Shown here: positions 7,922 to 16,524 of the stretch, one piece after another
How positions within the stretch are numbered: the stretch's first letter is position 1
Layout of the letters: the number at the start of each line of letters is the position of its first letter
DNA from: Aeromonas bivalvium
GTDB taxonomy: Bacteria > Pseudomonadota > Gammaproteobacteria > Enterobacterales > Aeromonadaceae
NCBI RefSeq assembly: GCF_000819765.1
Contig: NZ_CDBT01000013.1
Coordinates: forward strand, 1-38,881
Length of the DNA: 38,881 bases
Direction of reading: 5' to 3'
Notes under the pieces: generated by a model
Databases searched by the model: none
Told to the model about the DNA's origin: nothing
What the model saw: only the letters and a program-made list of their open reading frames with translations
Made by a program: the position numbers and the translations under genes

Positions 7922-10900
7922 ATGGCACGATTTTTCATAGATAGACCCATATTTGCCTGGGTGATCGCCTTGGTGATCATGCTGGCGGGGGGCCTGGCAA
8001 TCCTGACGCTGCCGGTCTCCCAGTACCCCACCATAGCGCCGCCTGCGGTGGGAATCTCTGCCAGTTACCCCGGCGCCTCCGCCAAGACGGTGGAAGACTC
8101 GGTCACCCAGATCATCGAGCAGAACATGACGGGGCTGGATCACCTGCTCTACATGTCGTCCCAGTCCGACTCTGCCGGCAATGTGTCGGTCACCCTGACC
8201 TTCAAGCCGGGCACGGATCCGGACATCGCCCAGGTGCAGGTGCAAAACAAGCTGCAACAGGCCACCTCGCTGCTGCCGCAAGAGGTGCAACAGCAAGGCA
8301 TACGGGTGCAGAAGACCTCCAGCAGCTTCCTGATGGTGGCGGGCTTCATCTCCACCGACGGCAAGATGAGCAACGATGACCTCTCCGACTATGTGGTCTC
8401 CAACATCAAGGAGCCTCTGAGCCGCCTGGACGGGGTAGGGGACATCACCCTGTTTGGCAGCCAGTACTCCATGCGGGTCTGGCTGGACCCCCATCGCCTC
8501 AACCGGGTGCAACTGACCCCGACCGACGTGAAGGCGGCGATCCAGAGCCAGAACGCCCAGGTGGCCTTCGGCAAGCTGGGGGGCACCCCTTCGGTGAGCG
8601 ATCAGCAATTTACCGCCACCATCATGGGCCAGACCCGGCTCTCCACCGTGGAGCAGTTCAACGACATACTGCTGCGGGTCAACCAGGACGGCTCCAAGGT
8701 GCTGCTCAAGGACGTGGCCCGGGTCGAGCTGGGGGGCGAAAACTATGACGCCGACGCGCTCTACAACGGTCAGCCCACCTCGGCGGTCGCCATCAAGCTG
8801 GCGACCGGCGCCAACGCCCTGGATACCGCCGCAGAGGTGAAGGGCAAGATAGAGGAGCTCTCCCGCTACTTCCCGAGCAACATGAAGGTGGTCTATCCCT
8901 ACGACACCACGCCGTTCGTGCAGATCTCCATCGAGGAGGTGGTGCAGACCCTGGTCGAGGCGATCTTCCTGGTGTTCTGCGTCATGTATCTGTTCTTGCA
9001 GAACTTCCGCGCGACCCTGATCCCGACCATCGCCGTGCCCGTGGTGCTGCTCGGTACCTTCGGCATCATGGCGGCGTTCGGCTTTTCCATCAACACCCTC
9101 ACCATGTTCGGCATGGTGCTGGCCATCGGCCTCTTGGTGGATGACGCCATCGTGGTGGTGGAGAACGTGGAGCGCCTGATGAGCGAGGAGGGGCTCTCCC
9201 CCCTGGAGGCGACCCGCAAGTCCATGGATCAGATCACCGGGGCCCTGGTGGGCATCGCCCTGGTGCTCTCCGCCGTGTTCGTGCCCATGGCCTTCTTCGG
9301 CGGCTCTACCGGCGCCATCTATCGCCAGTTCTCCCTGACCATCGTCTCGGCCATGGTGCTCTCTGTGCTGGTGGCCCTGATCCTGACCCCGGCCCTGTGC
9401 GCCACCCTGCTCAAGCCGATGACGCACGGCGAACACGCCAGCCATCGCGGCCTGTTCGGCTGGTTCAACCGCATGTTCGACGCCAGTGCCGAGCGTTATC
9501 GCCGCGGCGTGGGCAAGGTGATCAAGCAGGGAGTTCGCTACGGCATCATCTATCTGGGGATGCTGGCGGTGCTCGCCGTCCTGTTCCTGCGCCTGCCCAC
9601 CTCCTTCCTGCCGGAAGAGGATCAGGGTGTGATCATGTCCATGGTGCAGCTGCCGGTCGGTGCGACCAAGCAGCGCACCGAGGCGGTGCTGGCCGAGATG
9701 CGCGACTACTTCCTCGAGACCGAGAAGGAGAACGTGGAGTCCGTGCTGACGGTGGCGGGCTTCAGCTTCGCCGGCAGCGGCCAGAACAGCGGCATGGCCT
9801 TCATCAAGTTGAAAGACTGGGACGAGCGCCAGGGGGAGGCGCGCAGCGCCAATGCCATCATAGGCCGCGCCATGGGCTACCTGTTCAGCATCAAGGAGGC
9901 CCAGGTCTTCGCCTTCAACCTGCCTCCCATCCCGGAGCTGGGCACGGCCACCGGCTTTGACTTCTTCCTGCAAGACCGCGGTGGTCTGGGGCACGAGAAG
10001 CTGATGGAAGCCCGCAACCAGTTGCTCGGCATGGCGGCGCAGGATCCCAATCTGGTGCGGGTGCGCCCGAACGGGATGGAAGATACCCCCCAGCTCGACA
10101 TCCAGATCGACTACGAGAAGGCGCTGGCCCAGGGTCTCTCCATCAGCGACATCAACAACACCCTGTCGGCGGCCTGGGGCTCGTCCTATGTGAACGACTT
10201 CATGGATCGCAACCGGGTCAAGAAGGTCTACATGCAGGCGGATGCGCCGTTTCGGATGAACCCCGAAGATCTCAAGCTGTGGTACGTGCGCAACGGTGAG
10301 GGCAAGATGGTGCCCTTCTCGGCCTTCGCCACCACCCGGTGGAGCTATGGTTCACCCCGTCTGGAGCGTTACAACGGCGTCCCCGCCATGGAGATCGTCG
10401 GTGAGGCGGCCCCCGGCAAGAGTACCGGTGACGCCATGGCGGCCATCGAGGCCATGGTGGCCCAGCTGCCGGAGGGGATCGGCATCGAGTGGACCGGACT
10501 CTCCTTCCAGGAGCGCCAGGCTGGTTCCCAGGCGCCGGCGCTCTATGCCATCTCTCTGCTGGTGGTGTTCCTGTGTCTGGCGGCCTTGTACGAGAGCTGG
10601 AGCATTCCGTTCTCCGTCATGCTGGTGGTGCCGCTCGGAGTGCTGGGGGCCATTCTGGCCGCCACCCTGCGGGGTCTGGAAAACGACGTCTACTTCCAGG
10701 TGGGCCTGCTCACCACAATCGGACTGTCGGCCAAGAACGCCATCCTCATCGTCGAGTTCGCCAAGGAGCTGTATGACAAGGGGATGGGGCTGGGTGAAGC
10801 CGTGGTCGAGGCGGCGCGCCTGCGCCTGCGGCCCATCTTGATGACCTCCCTGGCCTTCATCCTCGGGGTACTGCCGCTGGTCATCAGCAGCGGGGCGGGG

Positions 10901-11071
10901 GCGAGCAGCCGCAACGCCATCGGCACCGGCGTCATGGGCGGCATGATCAGTGCCACCGTGCTTGCCATCTTCTTCGTCCCGCTGTTCTTCGTGCTGGTGA
11001 TGCGCTATTTCACCAAGCAGAAAAAGGATGAAGAGGGCGAAACCCTGCCCAGAGCGAGCAAGCAGGCGTGA
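7922..11071 (+). CDS. aheB: RND multidrug efflux transporter (AcrB/AheB type)
   Basis: A 1049-residue hydrophobe/amphiphile efflux pump, the same length as AcrB. It begins [18 protein letters not shown], the near-invariant start of the family. The proton-relay Asp pair is present in [16 protein letters not shown] (TM4), and the partner Lys in [17 protein letters not shown] (TM10). Large periplasmic loops follow TM1 and TM7. It works as a trimer with AheA and a TolC-like channel, expelling drugs, dyes and detergents. The outer-membrane component found downstream in the described aheABC operon is not here: a terminator and the ssrA end follow instead, so a channel encoded elsewhere would be needed. 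Confidence 0.95.
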   Translation: MARFFIDRPIFAWVIALVIMLAGGLAILTLPVSQYPTIAPPAVGISASYPGASAKTVEDSVTQIIEQNMTGLDHLLYMSSQSDSAGNVSVTLTFKPGTDPDIAQVQVQNKLQQATSLLPQEVQQQGIRVQKTSSSFLMVAGFISTDGKMSNDDLSDYVVSNIKEPLSRLDGVGDITLFGSQYSMRVWLDPHRLNRVQLTPTDVKAAIQSQNAQVAFGKLGGTPSVSDQQFTATIMGQTRLSTVEQFNDILLRVNQDGSKVLLKDVARVELGGENYDADALYNGQPTSAVAIKLATGANALDTAAEVKGKIEELSRYFPSNMKVVYPYDTTPFVQISIEEVVQTLVEAIFLVFCVMYLFLQNFRATLIPTIAVPVVLLGTFGIMAAFGFSINTLTMFGMVLAIGLLVDDAIVVVENVERLMSEEGLSPLEATRKSMDQITGALVGIALVLSAVFVPMAFFGGSTGAIYRQFSLTIVSAMVLSVLVALILTPALCATLLKPMTHGEHASHRGLFGWFNRMFDASAERYRRGVGKVIKQGVRYGIIYLGMLAVLAVLFLRLPTSFLPEEDQGVIMSMVQLPVGATKQRTEAVLAEMRDYFLETEKENVESVLTVAGFSFAGSGQNSGMAFIKLKDWDERQGEARSANAIIGRAMGYLFSIKEAQVFAFNLPPIPELGTATGFDFFLQDRGGLGHEKLMEARNQLLGMAAQDPNLVRVRPNGMEDTPQLDIQIDYEKALAQGLSISDINNTLSAAWGSSYVNDFMDRNRVKKVYMQADAPFRMNPEDLKLWYVRNGEGKMVPFSAFATTRWSYGSPRLERYNGVPAMEIVGEAAPGKSTGDAMAAIEAMVAQLPEGIGIEWTGLSFQERQAGSQAPALYAISLLVVFLCLAALYESWSIPFSVMLVVPLGVLGAILAATLRGLENDVYFQVGLLTTIGLSAKNAILIVEFAKELYDKGMGLGEAVVEAARLRLRPILMTSLAFILGVLPLVISSGAGASSRNAIGTGVMGGMISATVLAIFFVPLFFVLVMRYFTKQKKDEEGETLPRASKQA

Positions 11072-11104
11072 GCCGGCGCGTGAAGCCGTGAATAGCAGAT
11101 GCAA

Positions 11105-11134
11105 GAGAGGGAGGCCTGGCCTCCCTCTTCTTTT
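11105..11134 (+). terminator. rho-independent terminator after aheB
   Basis: GAGGGAGG / CCTCCCTC stem with loop CCTGG, followed by TTCTTTTG. It begins 34 bases after the aheB stop and would close the efflux operon. Confidence 0.85.
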
Positions 11135-11174
11135 GTGGGGTCAGTGCACCCATAGCGTCATAGGCATGGCGCCA

Positions 11175-11210
11175 TAGAAAAAGGGCCACTTCTTGCGAAG
11201 CGGCCCTTTC
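11175..11210 (-). terminator. terminator of the tmRNA gene
   Basis: AAAGGGCC ... GGCCCTTT stem with inner pairing GCTTCGCAAGAAGT on the minus strand, followed there by TTTCTATGG. It lies a few bases beyond the CCA end of the ssrA remnant, exactly where the ssrA terminator is expected. It shows that ssrA originally ran on the minus strand into this point. Confidence 0.8.
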
Positions 11211-11218
11211 CAAACGTT

Positions 11219-11242
11219 TGGTGGAGCTGGGGGAGTCTGAAC
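11219..11242 (-). other. 3' end of tmRNA gene (ssrA), attachment site of the island
   Basis: Read on the minus strand this is GTTCAGACTCCCCCAGCTCCACCA: the 3' half of a T-loop, the 3' strand of a T-stem, the acceptor strand CAGCTCC and the encoded CCA, as in tmRNA. The preceding bases (AAGAGCACA) do not form a T-stem 5' strand, so the gene is cut here. This is the usual footprint of an integrative element that used the ssrA 3' end as attB and left one att copy at its distal end. The rest of ssrA should be beyond the right edge. Exact att length cannot be set without the other end. Confidence 0.78.
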
Positions 11243-11295
11243 TGTGCTCTTAAGTCATTGATTTTAAGTTATTAAATTTTTCATGTTAAGCTTTG

Positions 11296-11316
11296 GTGGT
11301 ACATGCAGTGGTACAT
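11296..11316 (+). repeat. direct repeat GTGGTACAT, possible integrase arm-type sites
   Basis: GTGGTACAT occurs at 11296-11304 and again at 11308-11316, a 12-bp offset, about 55 bases inside the ssrA attachment end. Paired short direct repeats of this type near att sites are the arm sites of P4-like tyrosine integrases. This is inferred from position and form only. Confidence 0.5.
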
Positions 11317-11408
11317 ACTGTAAAACCATCTTGTCTCAAGGAAAATCCAGAATATTTGGTTGACGTGTGATTGTTTCCCAAATCGGCGTTTGAATTGAAC
11401 TAACTGAG

Positions 11409-11860
11409 GGAGTGGTGATCATCACCATTCCCTTCATGTTTGCATCAAGTCGCTTCACCCCATCACCAACTGGTCTCAATACATCAAGTTTCTGATCCAC
11501 TGTGGCTCCCTCGCCTTCTGGGTTGATGCAGATGCAATGGACAATTGGTTCCACCCCGACCATCACGGGCGACGGGGACGTAGCCAGTTTTCACTGGCCA
11601 GACCATCTCTACCTTCTGGATTCTCAAGGGGATTTTCAGCCTCTCCCAGCGAGTGACCCAAGGACTACTCGACTCTCTGATTTAGTTGATGAATGTTTCC
11701 TCTGTGCGCCCCCGATTACAGCTGTGCCAGCAAGCGAACCCGTACGGTGAAGGTGGCCTATAGGCAGCCATCTAAAGGGACGATTACCGACCTGGTTATT
11801 GATTTAATTGGCCTGAAGGTGCTTGACGAAGGCGAGTGGAAAGTCAGAAAACACGGCGCC
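11409..11860 (+). pseudogene. IS5-family transposase remnant (N-terminal half)
   Basis: Nucleotide and protein similarity to the transposase at 24496-25413. From 11444 the frame reads SLHPITNW, then FWVDAD, then WFHPDHHGRRGRSQ, matching the start of the intact-length copy. After a frame change it continues as LCAPDYSCASKRTRTV and GEWKVRKHGA. Similarity upstream of the start (GGTGATCATCACCA region) indicates that the remnant begins near 11409. It stops abruptly at 11860, about the middle of the transposase. It is frameshifted and truncated, so inactive. It preserves Trp where the other copy has an amber codon. Confidence 0.85.
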
Positions 11861-12111
11861 AATTTGGAATCGAACGATTTGTATTGATTTCGGATACGAT
11901 GTTAATCGTAAACTGACAGGAGCGGAGTTATTTATAAAATCATATAAAATACTAGCGGTTATTTATAAGAAGTAATATTTTTCTGTCATTTTAACGGGGT
12001 TATTTATGAAGTCTAATAATGTCAATGTTTTTTTATTGTTTTTATGATTTTTCTCTTGTGTATTTTATTATATGTGATTTAATCCTTCTCAAGTTGGAGG
12101 GTGAGGTATAT

Positions 12112-12312
12112 ATGGTATACGAGCAAGATATTCGTTTGATAAAGATGACTGAGGTGTTAAAAAAAACAGGAATGTCTAAGTCCACAGTTTACAGCTTAAT
12201 AAGCCACGGAATGTTTCCACAACAAGTAAGCTTGGGTATTCGCTCCGTTGCATTTGTAGAGGCGGAAGTTGATGCTTGGATTAGAAATAAAATCGCCAAT
12301 AGAAATCGTTGA
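12112..12312 (+). CDS. AlpA-family excisionase/regulator-like protein
   Basis: A 66-residue MerR-like winged-helix protein: RLIKMTEVLKKTGMSKSTVYSL then GMFPQQVSLG and VAFVEAEVDAWI, the pattern of the AlpA family. AlpA-type proteins of P4-like islands switch on the integrase or act as excisionases. ATG 12112 is chosen for the GAGGGTGAGG just upstream. Its place about 900 bases from the ssrA attachment end suits such a role, although the integrase itself is not in view. The 250 bases between the IS remnant and this gene are AT-rich and hold no other gene I can support. Confidence 0.8.
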   Translation: MVYEQDIRLIKMTEVLKKTGMSKSTVYSLISHGMFPQQVSLGIRSVAFVEAEVDAWIRNKIANRNR

Positions 12313-12730
12313 AACACTTATAGATATACAGATAAAACCTAACTATAAGGGTCATCTATGTATTGATAGAATAGAATGTTGAGCCACAATTTGAATGACT
12401 TGTGGTTCCTATGATGAGTAACAGTGTTCATTTATTTTATGACCATATGTTTTAAATTATTTTAATATAATAATGCCTTGAATTTCATCATCAAATTTTT
12501 GAATTTTTAAAGTGAAATCGAACCACTCAAATTTCATCATGGGACAATCTGTCCACAAAATATTTGGAGGTGGTTTGTTATCTCTAACAAAATGCTATTT
12601 GTTAACTAACTCGTCTGAGAATTCGATACAACCGTAACTGTACAGTCTAAGCCCTGCATTTCAGATCATGTTGATGGTTCATTTTTGAACTGTTGTTAGT
12701 GTGTACTGATGTCGATGACTGTTTAGATGC
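12313..12730. other. AT-rich non-coding stretch between AlpA gene and repeat array
   Basis: No open frame with a plausible ribosome site and no strong hairpin was seen. It is clearly AT-rich relative to the repeat array that follows, and probably holds the array's left flank. Confidence 0.4.
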
Positions 12731-13761
12731 GTTGTCAGCCGACAATCGCTGCCAGTCAGCATCGAGGTTTCCATTTCATGATACCGATAATGCGATTGCC
12801 AGCGGCCACTGATGCGCAGAACACCCTGTTGTCAGCTGACAATCACCCTCGCAGAGGGGCTTGGTTCCATTTCACGATACCGATAATGCGATTGCCAGCG
12901 GCCACTGATGCGCAGAACACCCTGTTGTCAGCTGACAATCACACTCGCAGAGGGGCTTGGTTCCATTTCACGATACCGATAATAGAATTGCCAGCGGCCA
13001 CTGAGGCGCAGATCACTCCGTTGTCAGCTGACAATCACTGCCGGTCCGCAGCCAGAATTTCATTTCACGACACCTATAATGTGTTTGCCAGCGGACACTG
13101 ATGCACAGATCACTCCGTTGTCAGCTGACAATCGAGTTCGCTGGAGCCAGATTTCCATTTCACGATACCTATAATGCGAATGCCTGCGGGCCCTGATGAG
13201 CTGATTATTCCGTTGTCAGCTGACAATCGTTGCCAGCCAGCAGCCAGGATTTCATTTCACGATACCGATAATGTGGTTTCCAGCGGCCACCAAGATGAAG
13301 ATCGGCAAGATGCTTGTTGGCCGGATTTCCATTTCACGATACCTATAATGCGAATGCCAGCTGGCCCTGATGAGCAGATCACCCCGTTGTCAGCTGACAA
13401 TCGAGCTCGCTGGAGCCAGATTTCCATTTCACGATACCTATAATGCGAATGCCTGCTGGCCCTGATAAGCTGATTATTCCGTTGTCAGCTGACAATCGAG
13501 TTCGCTGGAGCCAGATTTCCATTTCACGATACCTATAATGCGAATGCCTGCTGGCCCTGATGAGTTGATCATTCCGTTGTCAGCTGACAATCGCTGCCAG
13601 CCAGCAGCAAGAGTTCCATTTCACGATACCTATAATGCGAATGCCTGCTGGCCCTGATGAGCTGATCATTCCGTTGTCAGCTGACAATCGCTGCCAGCTA
13701 GCAGCAAGAGTTCCATTTCACGATACCGATAGAGGCCAGGCCACCCGTTGTTAGCCGACAA
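12731..13761 (+). repeat. tandem array of about 96-bp units with a perfect 14-bp palindrome
   Basis: The perfect palindrome TTGTCAGCTGACAA occurs at 12829, 12925, 13021, 13118, 13213, 13387, 13482, 13577 and 13674. A variant lies at each end (12732 TTGTCAGCCGACAA; 13748 TTGTTAGCCGACAA). Spacing is 97, 96, 96, 97, 95, 174, 95, 95, 97, 74, so one unit carries a partial second copy without the palindrome. Each unit also has CATTTCACGATACC(G/T)ATAATG about 40 bases after the palindrome. The link between them alternates between two types, one with GAGTTCGCTGGAGCC, one with GCTGCCAGCCAGCAGC. Unit lengths of 95 and 97 break any reading frame, so I treat it as non-coding. Function unknown: protein-binding array, or end repeats of an element. 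Confidence 0.95.
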
Positions 13762-13791
13762 TTGCTACGGTGTTCTGAGATCGAGATTTAG

Positions 13792-14067
13792 TTAAACGGC
13801 AAACGAGATCTGAGATCCGTTTGGCATTTCAACATTGAGCTGTAGTTTTCCCCCAGCAGCCTCGACCCAGCGTTTAAGGTCCATCAGTGTAACGTCCTGT
13901 ATTGATGGATCTTGATCGCAAATCATGGGTTCGGTGCCAGCCTGGGCCAGCATTTCACTGAGTTGGTTCATATGAACCTCTAGTCGCATTTGCTCTGCTT
14001 TTTCCCTGGCCTGAGTGACAACGTCGGGTATTTCTGTGGTCAATATTTCGTCAAGGACGCGTGCCAT
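13792..14067 (-). CDS. antitoxin-like protein with degenerate helix-turn-helix
   Basis: A 91-residue protein. ATG 14067 has GAGGT six bases upstream; longer in-frame starts lack one. The layout (VTQAREKAEQMRLEVHMNQL, a central segment, then LMDLKRWVEAAGGKLQLNV) follows XRE/HigA-type antitoxins, where the usual ending is a YVEALGG-type strand region. The helix-turn-helix between them is poorly conserved, so DNA binding is doubtful. No toxin gene is adjacent. The stop lies 30 bases past the end of the repeat array. It may be an orphan or decayed antitoxin. Confidence 0.5.
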   Translation of the reverse strand: MARVLDEILTTEIPDVVTQAREKAEQMRLEVHMNQLSEMLAQAGTEPMICDQDPSIQDVTLMDLKRWVEAAGGKLQLNVEMPNGSQISFAV

Positions 14068-14271
14068 GGCTACCTCAAAAGAACACTCGATGGACTGGGT
14101 CCTGAAAAAGTCATTTTGCGCTGAACGTAAGTGGCTAAGTTCTGTACAAGATATGAGCAGTATCACCGGTGTGGGTTGAGGTGTCTACGAATGGGCTCCA
14201 ATGGAGTTTTTTCGTGTTTGCTGCGGCTCTGCCGCCAGCAGCTGCACCAGTTGTAGGAGGGCTGTGTTGTT

Positions 14272-14294
14272 CCATTTCTCACTACCGATAATGG
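14272..14294 (+). repeat. isolated copy of the array's ATAATG motif
   Basis: CCATTTCTCACTACCGATAATGG matches the second conserved motif of the 96-bp units at most positions, but stands alone with no palindrome near it. The gap 14168-14418 holds no gene that I can support. Confidence 0.7.
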
Positions 14295-14418
14295 TGTGAG
14301 ATTGATGCGGTGATAGGTGTATGGTCGCGGAATGAGGTAGTGCTGTTTAATCTTGAAGTTATCGATGCATTGTTAAGGTTGGGTCACAGAAGTGGCTGGT
14401 GAAAACAGTCAGTAAAAC

Positions 14419-14448
14419 AATGTCAGTCAGGCTTAGCTGACCGACATT
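14419..14448 (-). terminator. terminator after the WYL regulator gene
   Basis: AATGTCAGTCAG / CTGACCGACATT, 12-base arms with one mismatch and a six-base loop. On the minus strand the stem is followed by GTTTTAC. It lies 70 bases past the stop at 14518. Confidence 0.65.
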
Positions 14449-14517
14449 AGGTCATGGTACCGCTCTTCATTCAGTGGAAACTTGGACTGCACCTTGTCCT
14501 AGAACTTGGTGGCGATT

Positions 14518-15444
14518 TTAGTTGACCACGAGATTGATCAAATCCGCATTCTTGAGCTTGAAGGTACAGCCTTGCTCAATTAGCTCCTCCCGGTTGGCCA
14601 GTACCAGCGGGTAGAGCAGGGGATGTTGTTGGTGTTCACCGCTATAGCTCACTTGCATCCGCTCTAATGCGTAATGGACCAAGGGGATCCGTTGACTGAT
14701 CAACAGCTGGTTCCCAGTCATGGCATAGTCTCTGGCAATGATGGCTTGCTGTCCCTCGCTGAGGCCTGGGTTGGGAACGACTACAGCGGTCACCTGGGTG
14801 TTCCACTCCAGATCTTGATCCCGGCCATGAGGGGAGGCATCCAGCAGATCCGGTTCGCCCCGAAAACGACTCATCACAAAGTCCAGATATTCCCCCTTCT
14901 TCTCGCAGTAGGCGCGTACGTGCCAGCGGATCCCGTCATAGACCAGAGTGTGGGGCACGATATTACGGCCACTCTGCTCCTCTGAACTGAGGGATACGTA
15001 GTCGACATCGACCCGCAGCTGGCCACGGGCCGCCTGCACCAAACCGCGCACAATCCTGGGGTCGATATGGCGGTTTGGCACATCCAGGATCTCGATATGG
15101 CCGTAGCGCAGATCCATCAGCGGAAGTGTCAACAGGCCCGCTTCATGCTGTCGCTGGTGCTGCTTTTCACGGTGTAGCAGCATCAGGTACTCATCCACTT
15201 TTCCCTCACTAAAGCGCGGAACAAAGTGCTCTGTGGGTCTGTATCCCTTCAGGCTTCTGTCATAGACCAACCCTTCCGGTGAGTAGTGGGTCAGGTAGTG
15301 GTTGATATCCCGTGACGCCTGTTGGCGACCGATATTGAAGGCGGTCATCAAATGATTGGTGGTCAGCCGTCCTTCCCACTGCAAGACGATCTCCAGCAGA
15401 CGAAAACGCAGGGTTTGATCCCAGGTGAGCTCTTTGGGTGCCAT
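14518..15444 (-). CDS. WYL-domain transcriptional regulator, BrxR/CapW-like
   Basis: A 308-residue regulator with an N-terminal winged helix (TWDQTLRFRLLEIVLQWEGR, then GRQQASRDINHYL), a WYL sensor domain at about residues 120-200 (VDVDYVSLSS ... TLVYDGIRWHVRAYCEKKGE), and a C-terminal WCX extension. This architecture is that of BrxR and CapW, repressors beside BREX, CBASS and other anti-phage systems. ATG 15444 is chosen because GGAG lies six bases upstream; ATG 15465 has none. It is transcribed away from the ADP-ribosylglycohydrolase-like gene, with about 390 bases between. It probably controls a neighbouring defence-type operon, but its target is not evident. Confidence 0.82.
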   Translation of the reverse strand: MAPKELTWDQTLRFRLLEIVLQWEGRLTTNHLMTAFNIGRQQASRDINHYLTHYSPEGLVYDRSLKGYRPTEHFVPRFSEGKVDEYLMLLHREKQHQRQHEAGLLTLPLMDLRYGHIEILDVPNRHIDPRIVRGLVQAARGQLRVDVDYVSLSSEEQSGRNIVPHTLVYDGIRWHVRAYCEKKGEYLDFVMSRFRGEPDLLDASPHGRDQDLEWNTQVTAVVVPNPGLSEGQQAIIARDYAMTGNQLLISQRIPLVHYALERMQVSYSGEHQQHPLLYPLVLANREELIEQGCTFKLKNADLINLVVN

Positions 15445-15831
15445 ACGTGCTCCAAAATGCGACATGTTTATGTAACCAGTATCGGCATGAGTATACAGGC
15501 TACATATAATGAGTCCATATAAAGCGGTGTCAGGGGAGTAGGTCATGCATGGCAAGCTGGTTATCACCTGCCAATTCCAAGTCTTTTGCCATTGGGAGGG
15601 GATGGCGTCACAGCCAGCGGCACCTTCCTCATATCTAGCAACTCCAATTATTACCAAAGCGACAAGTGGCTTATTTGGAGCACACAGTGCTAGGTGGGCT
15701 GCAAGCAGGGGGTGATCTGATACCCAAAAATGCAAATGCCAGCATTGCTACTACCAGACCTGCCGGAGGGGGCGATCGTTACCGTCAGCAACAGCATTAC
15801 TCATTTCAAACGCCATCGTTACTGAGGTTCT
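15445..15831. other. intergenic region between divergent WYL and ADP-ribosylglycohydrolase-like genes
   Basis: No supportable gene. The open frames crossing it lack ribosome sites or family resemblance. The left end holds AT-rich sequence with ACATATAATG near 15503 that could serve as a -10 region on the plus strand. As the space between divergent genes, it probably carries both promoters and the WYL protein's operator, which I could not pinpoint. Confidence 0.4.
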
Positions 15832-16524
15832 ATGAATTCAACGCTGATATTGGGTCAGGCGGCAATGCCACTGATCAAGGGGATTTGTTGCCTGTTGCCG
15901 GCCAAGCACGTCGGCGAACTTGTGGCCGTGATTGCAGAAGAACAGAACCGGTATGACGCTGTGGTATTAAAGGAAACCGGGGGCTCGCTTCCTTGTACTG
16001 AGTTGCGCAAATTGGTACGTTTGGCTTTGCATATTGATCGGTATCGGTTGGATCGTACTGTTCTGCCCATCTATCAAGGGCGGGAGCAACTCATGTCAGG
16101 CGCAGCTGCATTACTGGATGACGATACTACTCTTGCATGTGGTGATGCTATGCGGTTATTGGCATTGTTACTCGACAAGCTGTTGAGGGGAAGCCGTGGT
16201 AGTGCACAGGCCAAGCTTGACGGACTCACCCTTAGTGCTATGGAGCAGAGAGCACTGGCCGCCCAGTCCCCCAACACCGGCGCTGTGATGAGGGGGAGCT
16301 GGCGCCGAAAATCACGTAATCAACTTGGCCGAAGTAATTGGCTCGATGTGGTCGAAGCAGCGCTCTGGTGTTTCTGGCATAGCGACACATTGCGAGATGG
16401 AGAAGCTCTGCTTGGTGTGTTACTAGGCGCAGATATCCGGATTTGCATTGTCTATGGCATGTTGGCGGGAGCCTTTTACCTAGCTGATCAAGATGAGATC
16501 CATAACCCCTTAGTGACGAATTAA
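15832..16524 (+). CDS. ADP-ribosylglycohydrolase-like protein, degenerate
   Basis: A 230-residue protein. The C-terminal half resembles ADP-ribosylglycohydrolases (DraG/ARH): DAMRLLALLLDKLLRGS, then WLDVVEAALWCFWHSDTLRD, then YGMLAGAFY. The family's second metal site, normally LGxDADT before YGxLAGAYYG, here reads LGADIRICI, so key Asp and Thr residues are replaced. The usual N-terminal GxxxGDAxG metal motif is also missing. It is thus probably a pseudo-enzyme or a decayed gene. ATG 15832 follows TGAGG by five bases. It converges with the HEPN gene, overlapping it by four bases. Confidence 0.6.
   Translation: MNSTLILGQAAMPLIKGICCLLPAKHVGELVAVIAEEQNRYDAVVLKETGGSLPCTELRKLVRLALHIDRYRLDRTVLPIYQGREQLMSGAAALLDDDTTLACGDAMRLLALLLDKLLRGSRGSAQAKLDGLTLSAMEQRALAAQSPNTGAVMRGSWRRKSRNQLGRSNWLDVVEAALWCFWHSDTLRDGEALLGVLLGADIRICIVYGMLAGAFYLADQDEIHNPLVTN

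Noticed and set aside
7586..9994. 802-codon open frame on the minus strand
   Set aside because: It is antisense to aheA/aheB in GC-rich DNA, with low-complexity Gln/His/Gly-rich product; a shadow of the pump genes.
11336..11566. 76-codon frame on the minus strand
   Set aside because: It lies antisense to the IS5-type remnant, whose plus-strand frame matches the transposase N-terminus.
12727..13443. Repeat-containing frames of 124 and 89 codons in the 96-bp array
   Set aside because: They are open only where units happen to be 96 bases long; units of 95 and 97 bases break the frame and no ribosome site is present.
12731..13761. CRISPR array
   Set aside because: The whole unit is repeated, including what would be spacers; there are no unique spacers of constant length and no cas genes.
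12731..13761. Promoter series from the ATAATG motif (TATAAT in several units)
   Set aside because: No TTGACA-like element stands 16-18 bases upstream, and several units read GATAAT.
15666..15956. 96-codon plus-strand frame overlapping the ADP-ribosylglycohydrolase-like start
   Set aside because: No ribosome site or family resemblance; the 15832 frame has both.
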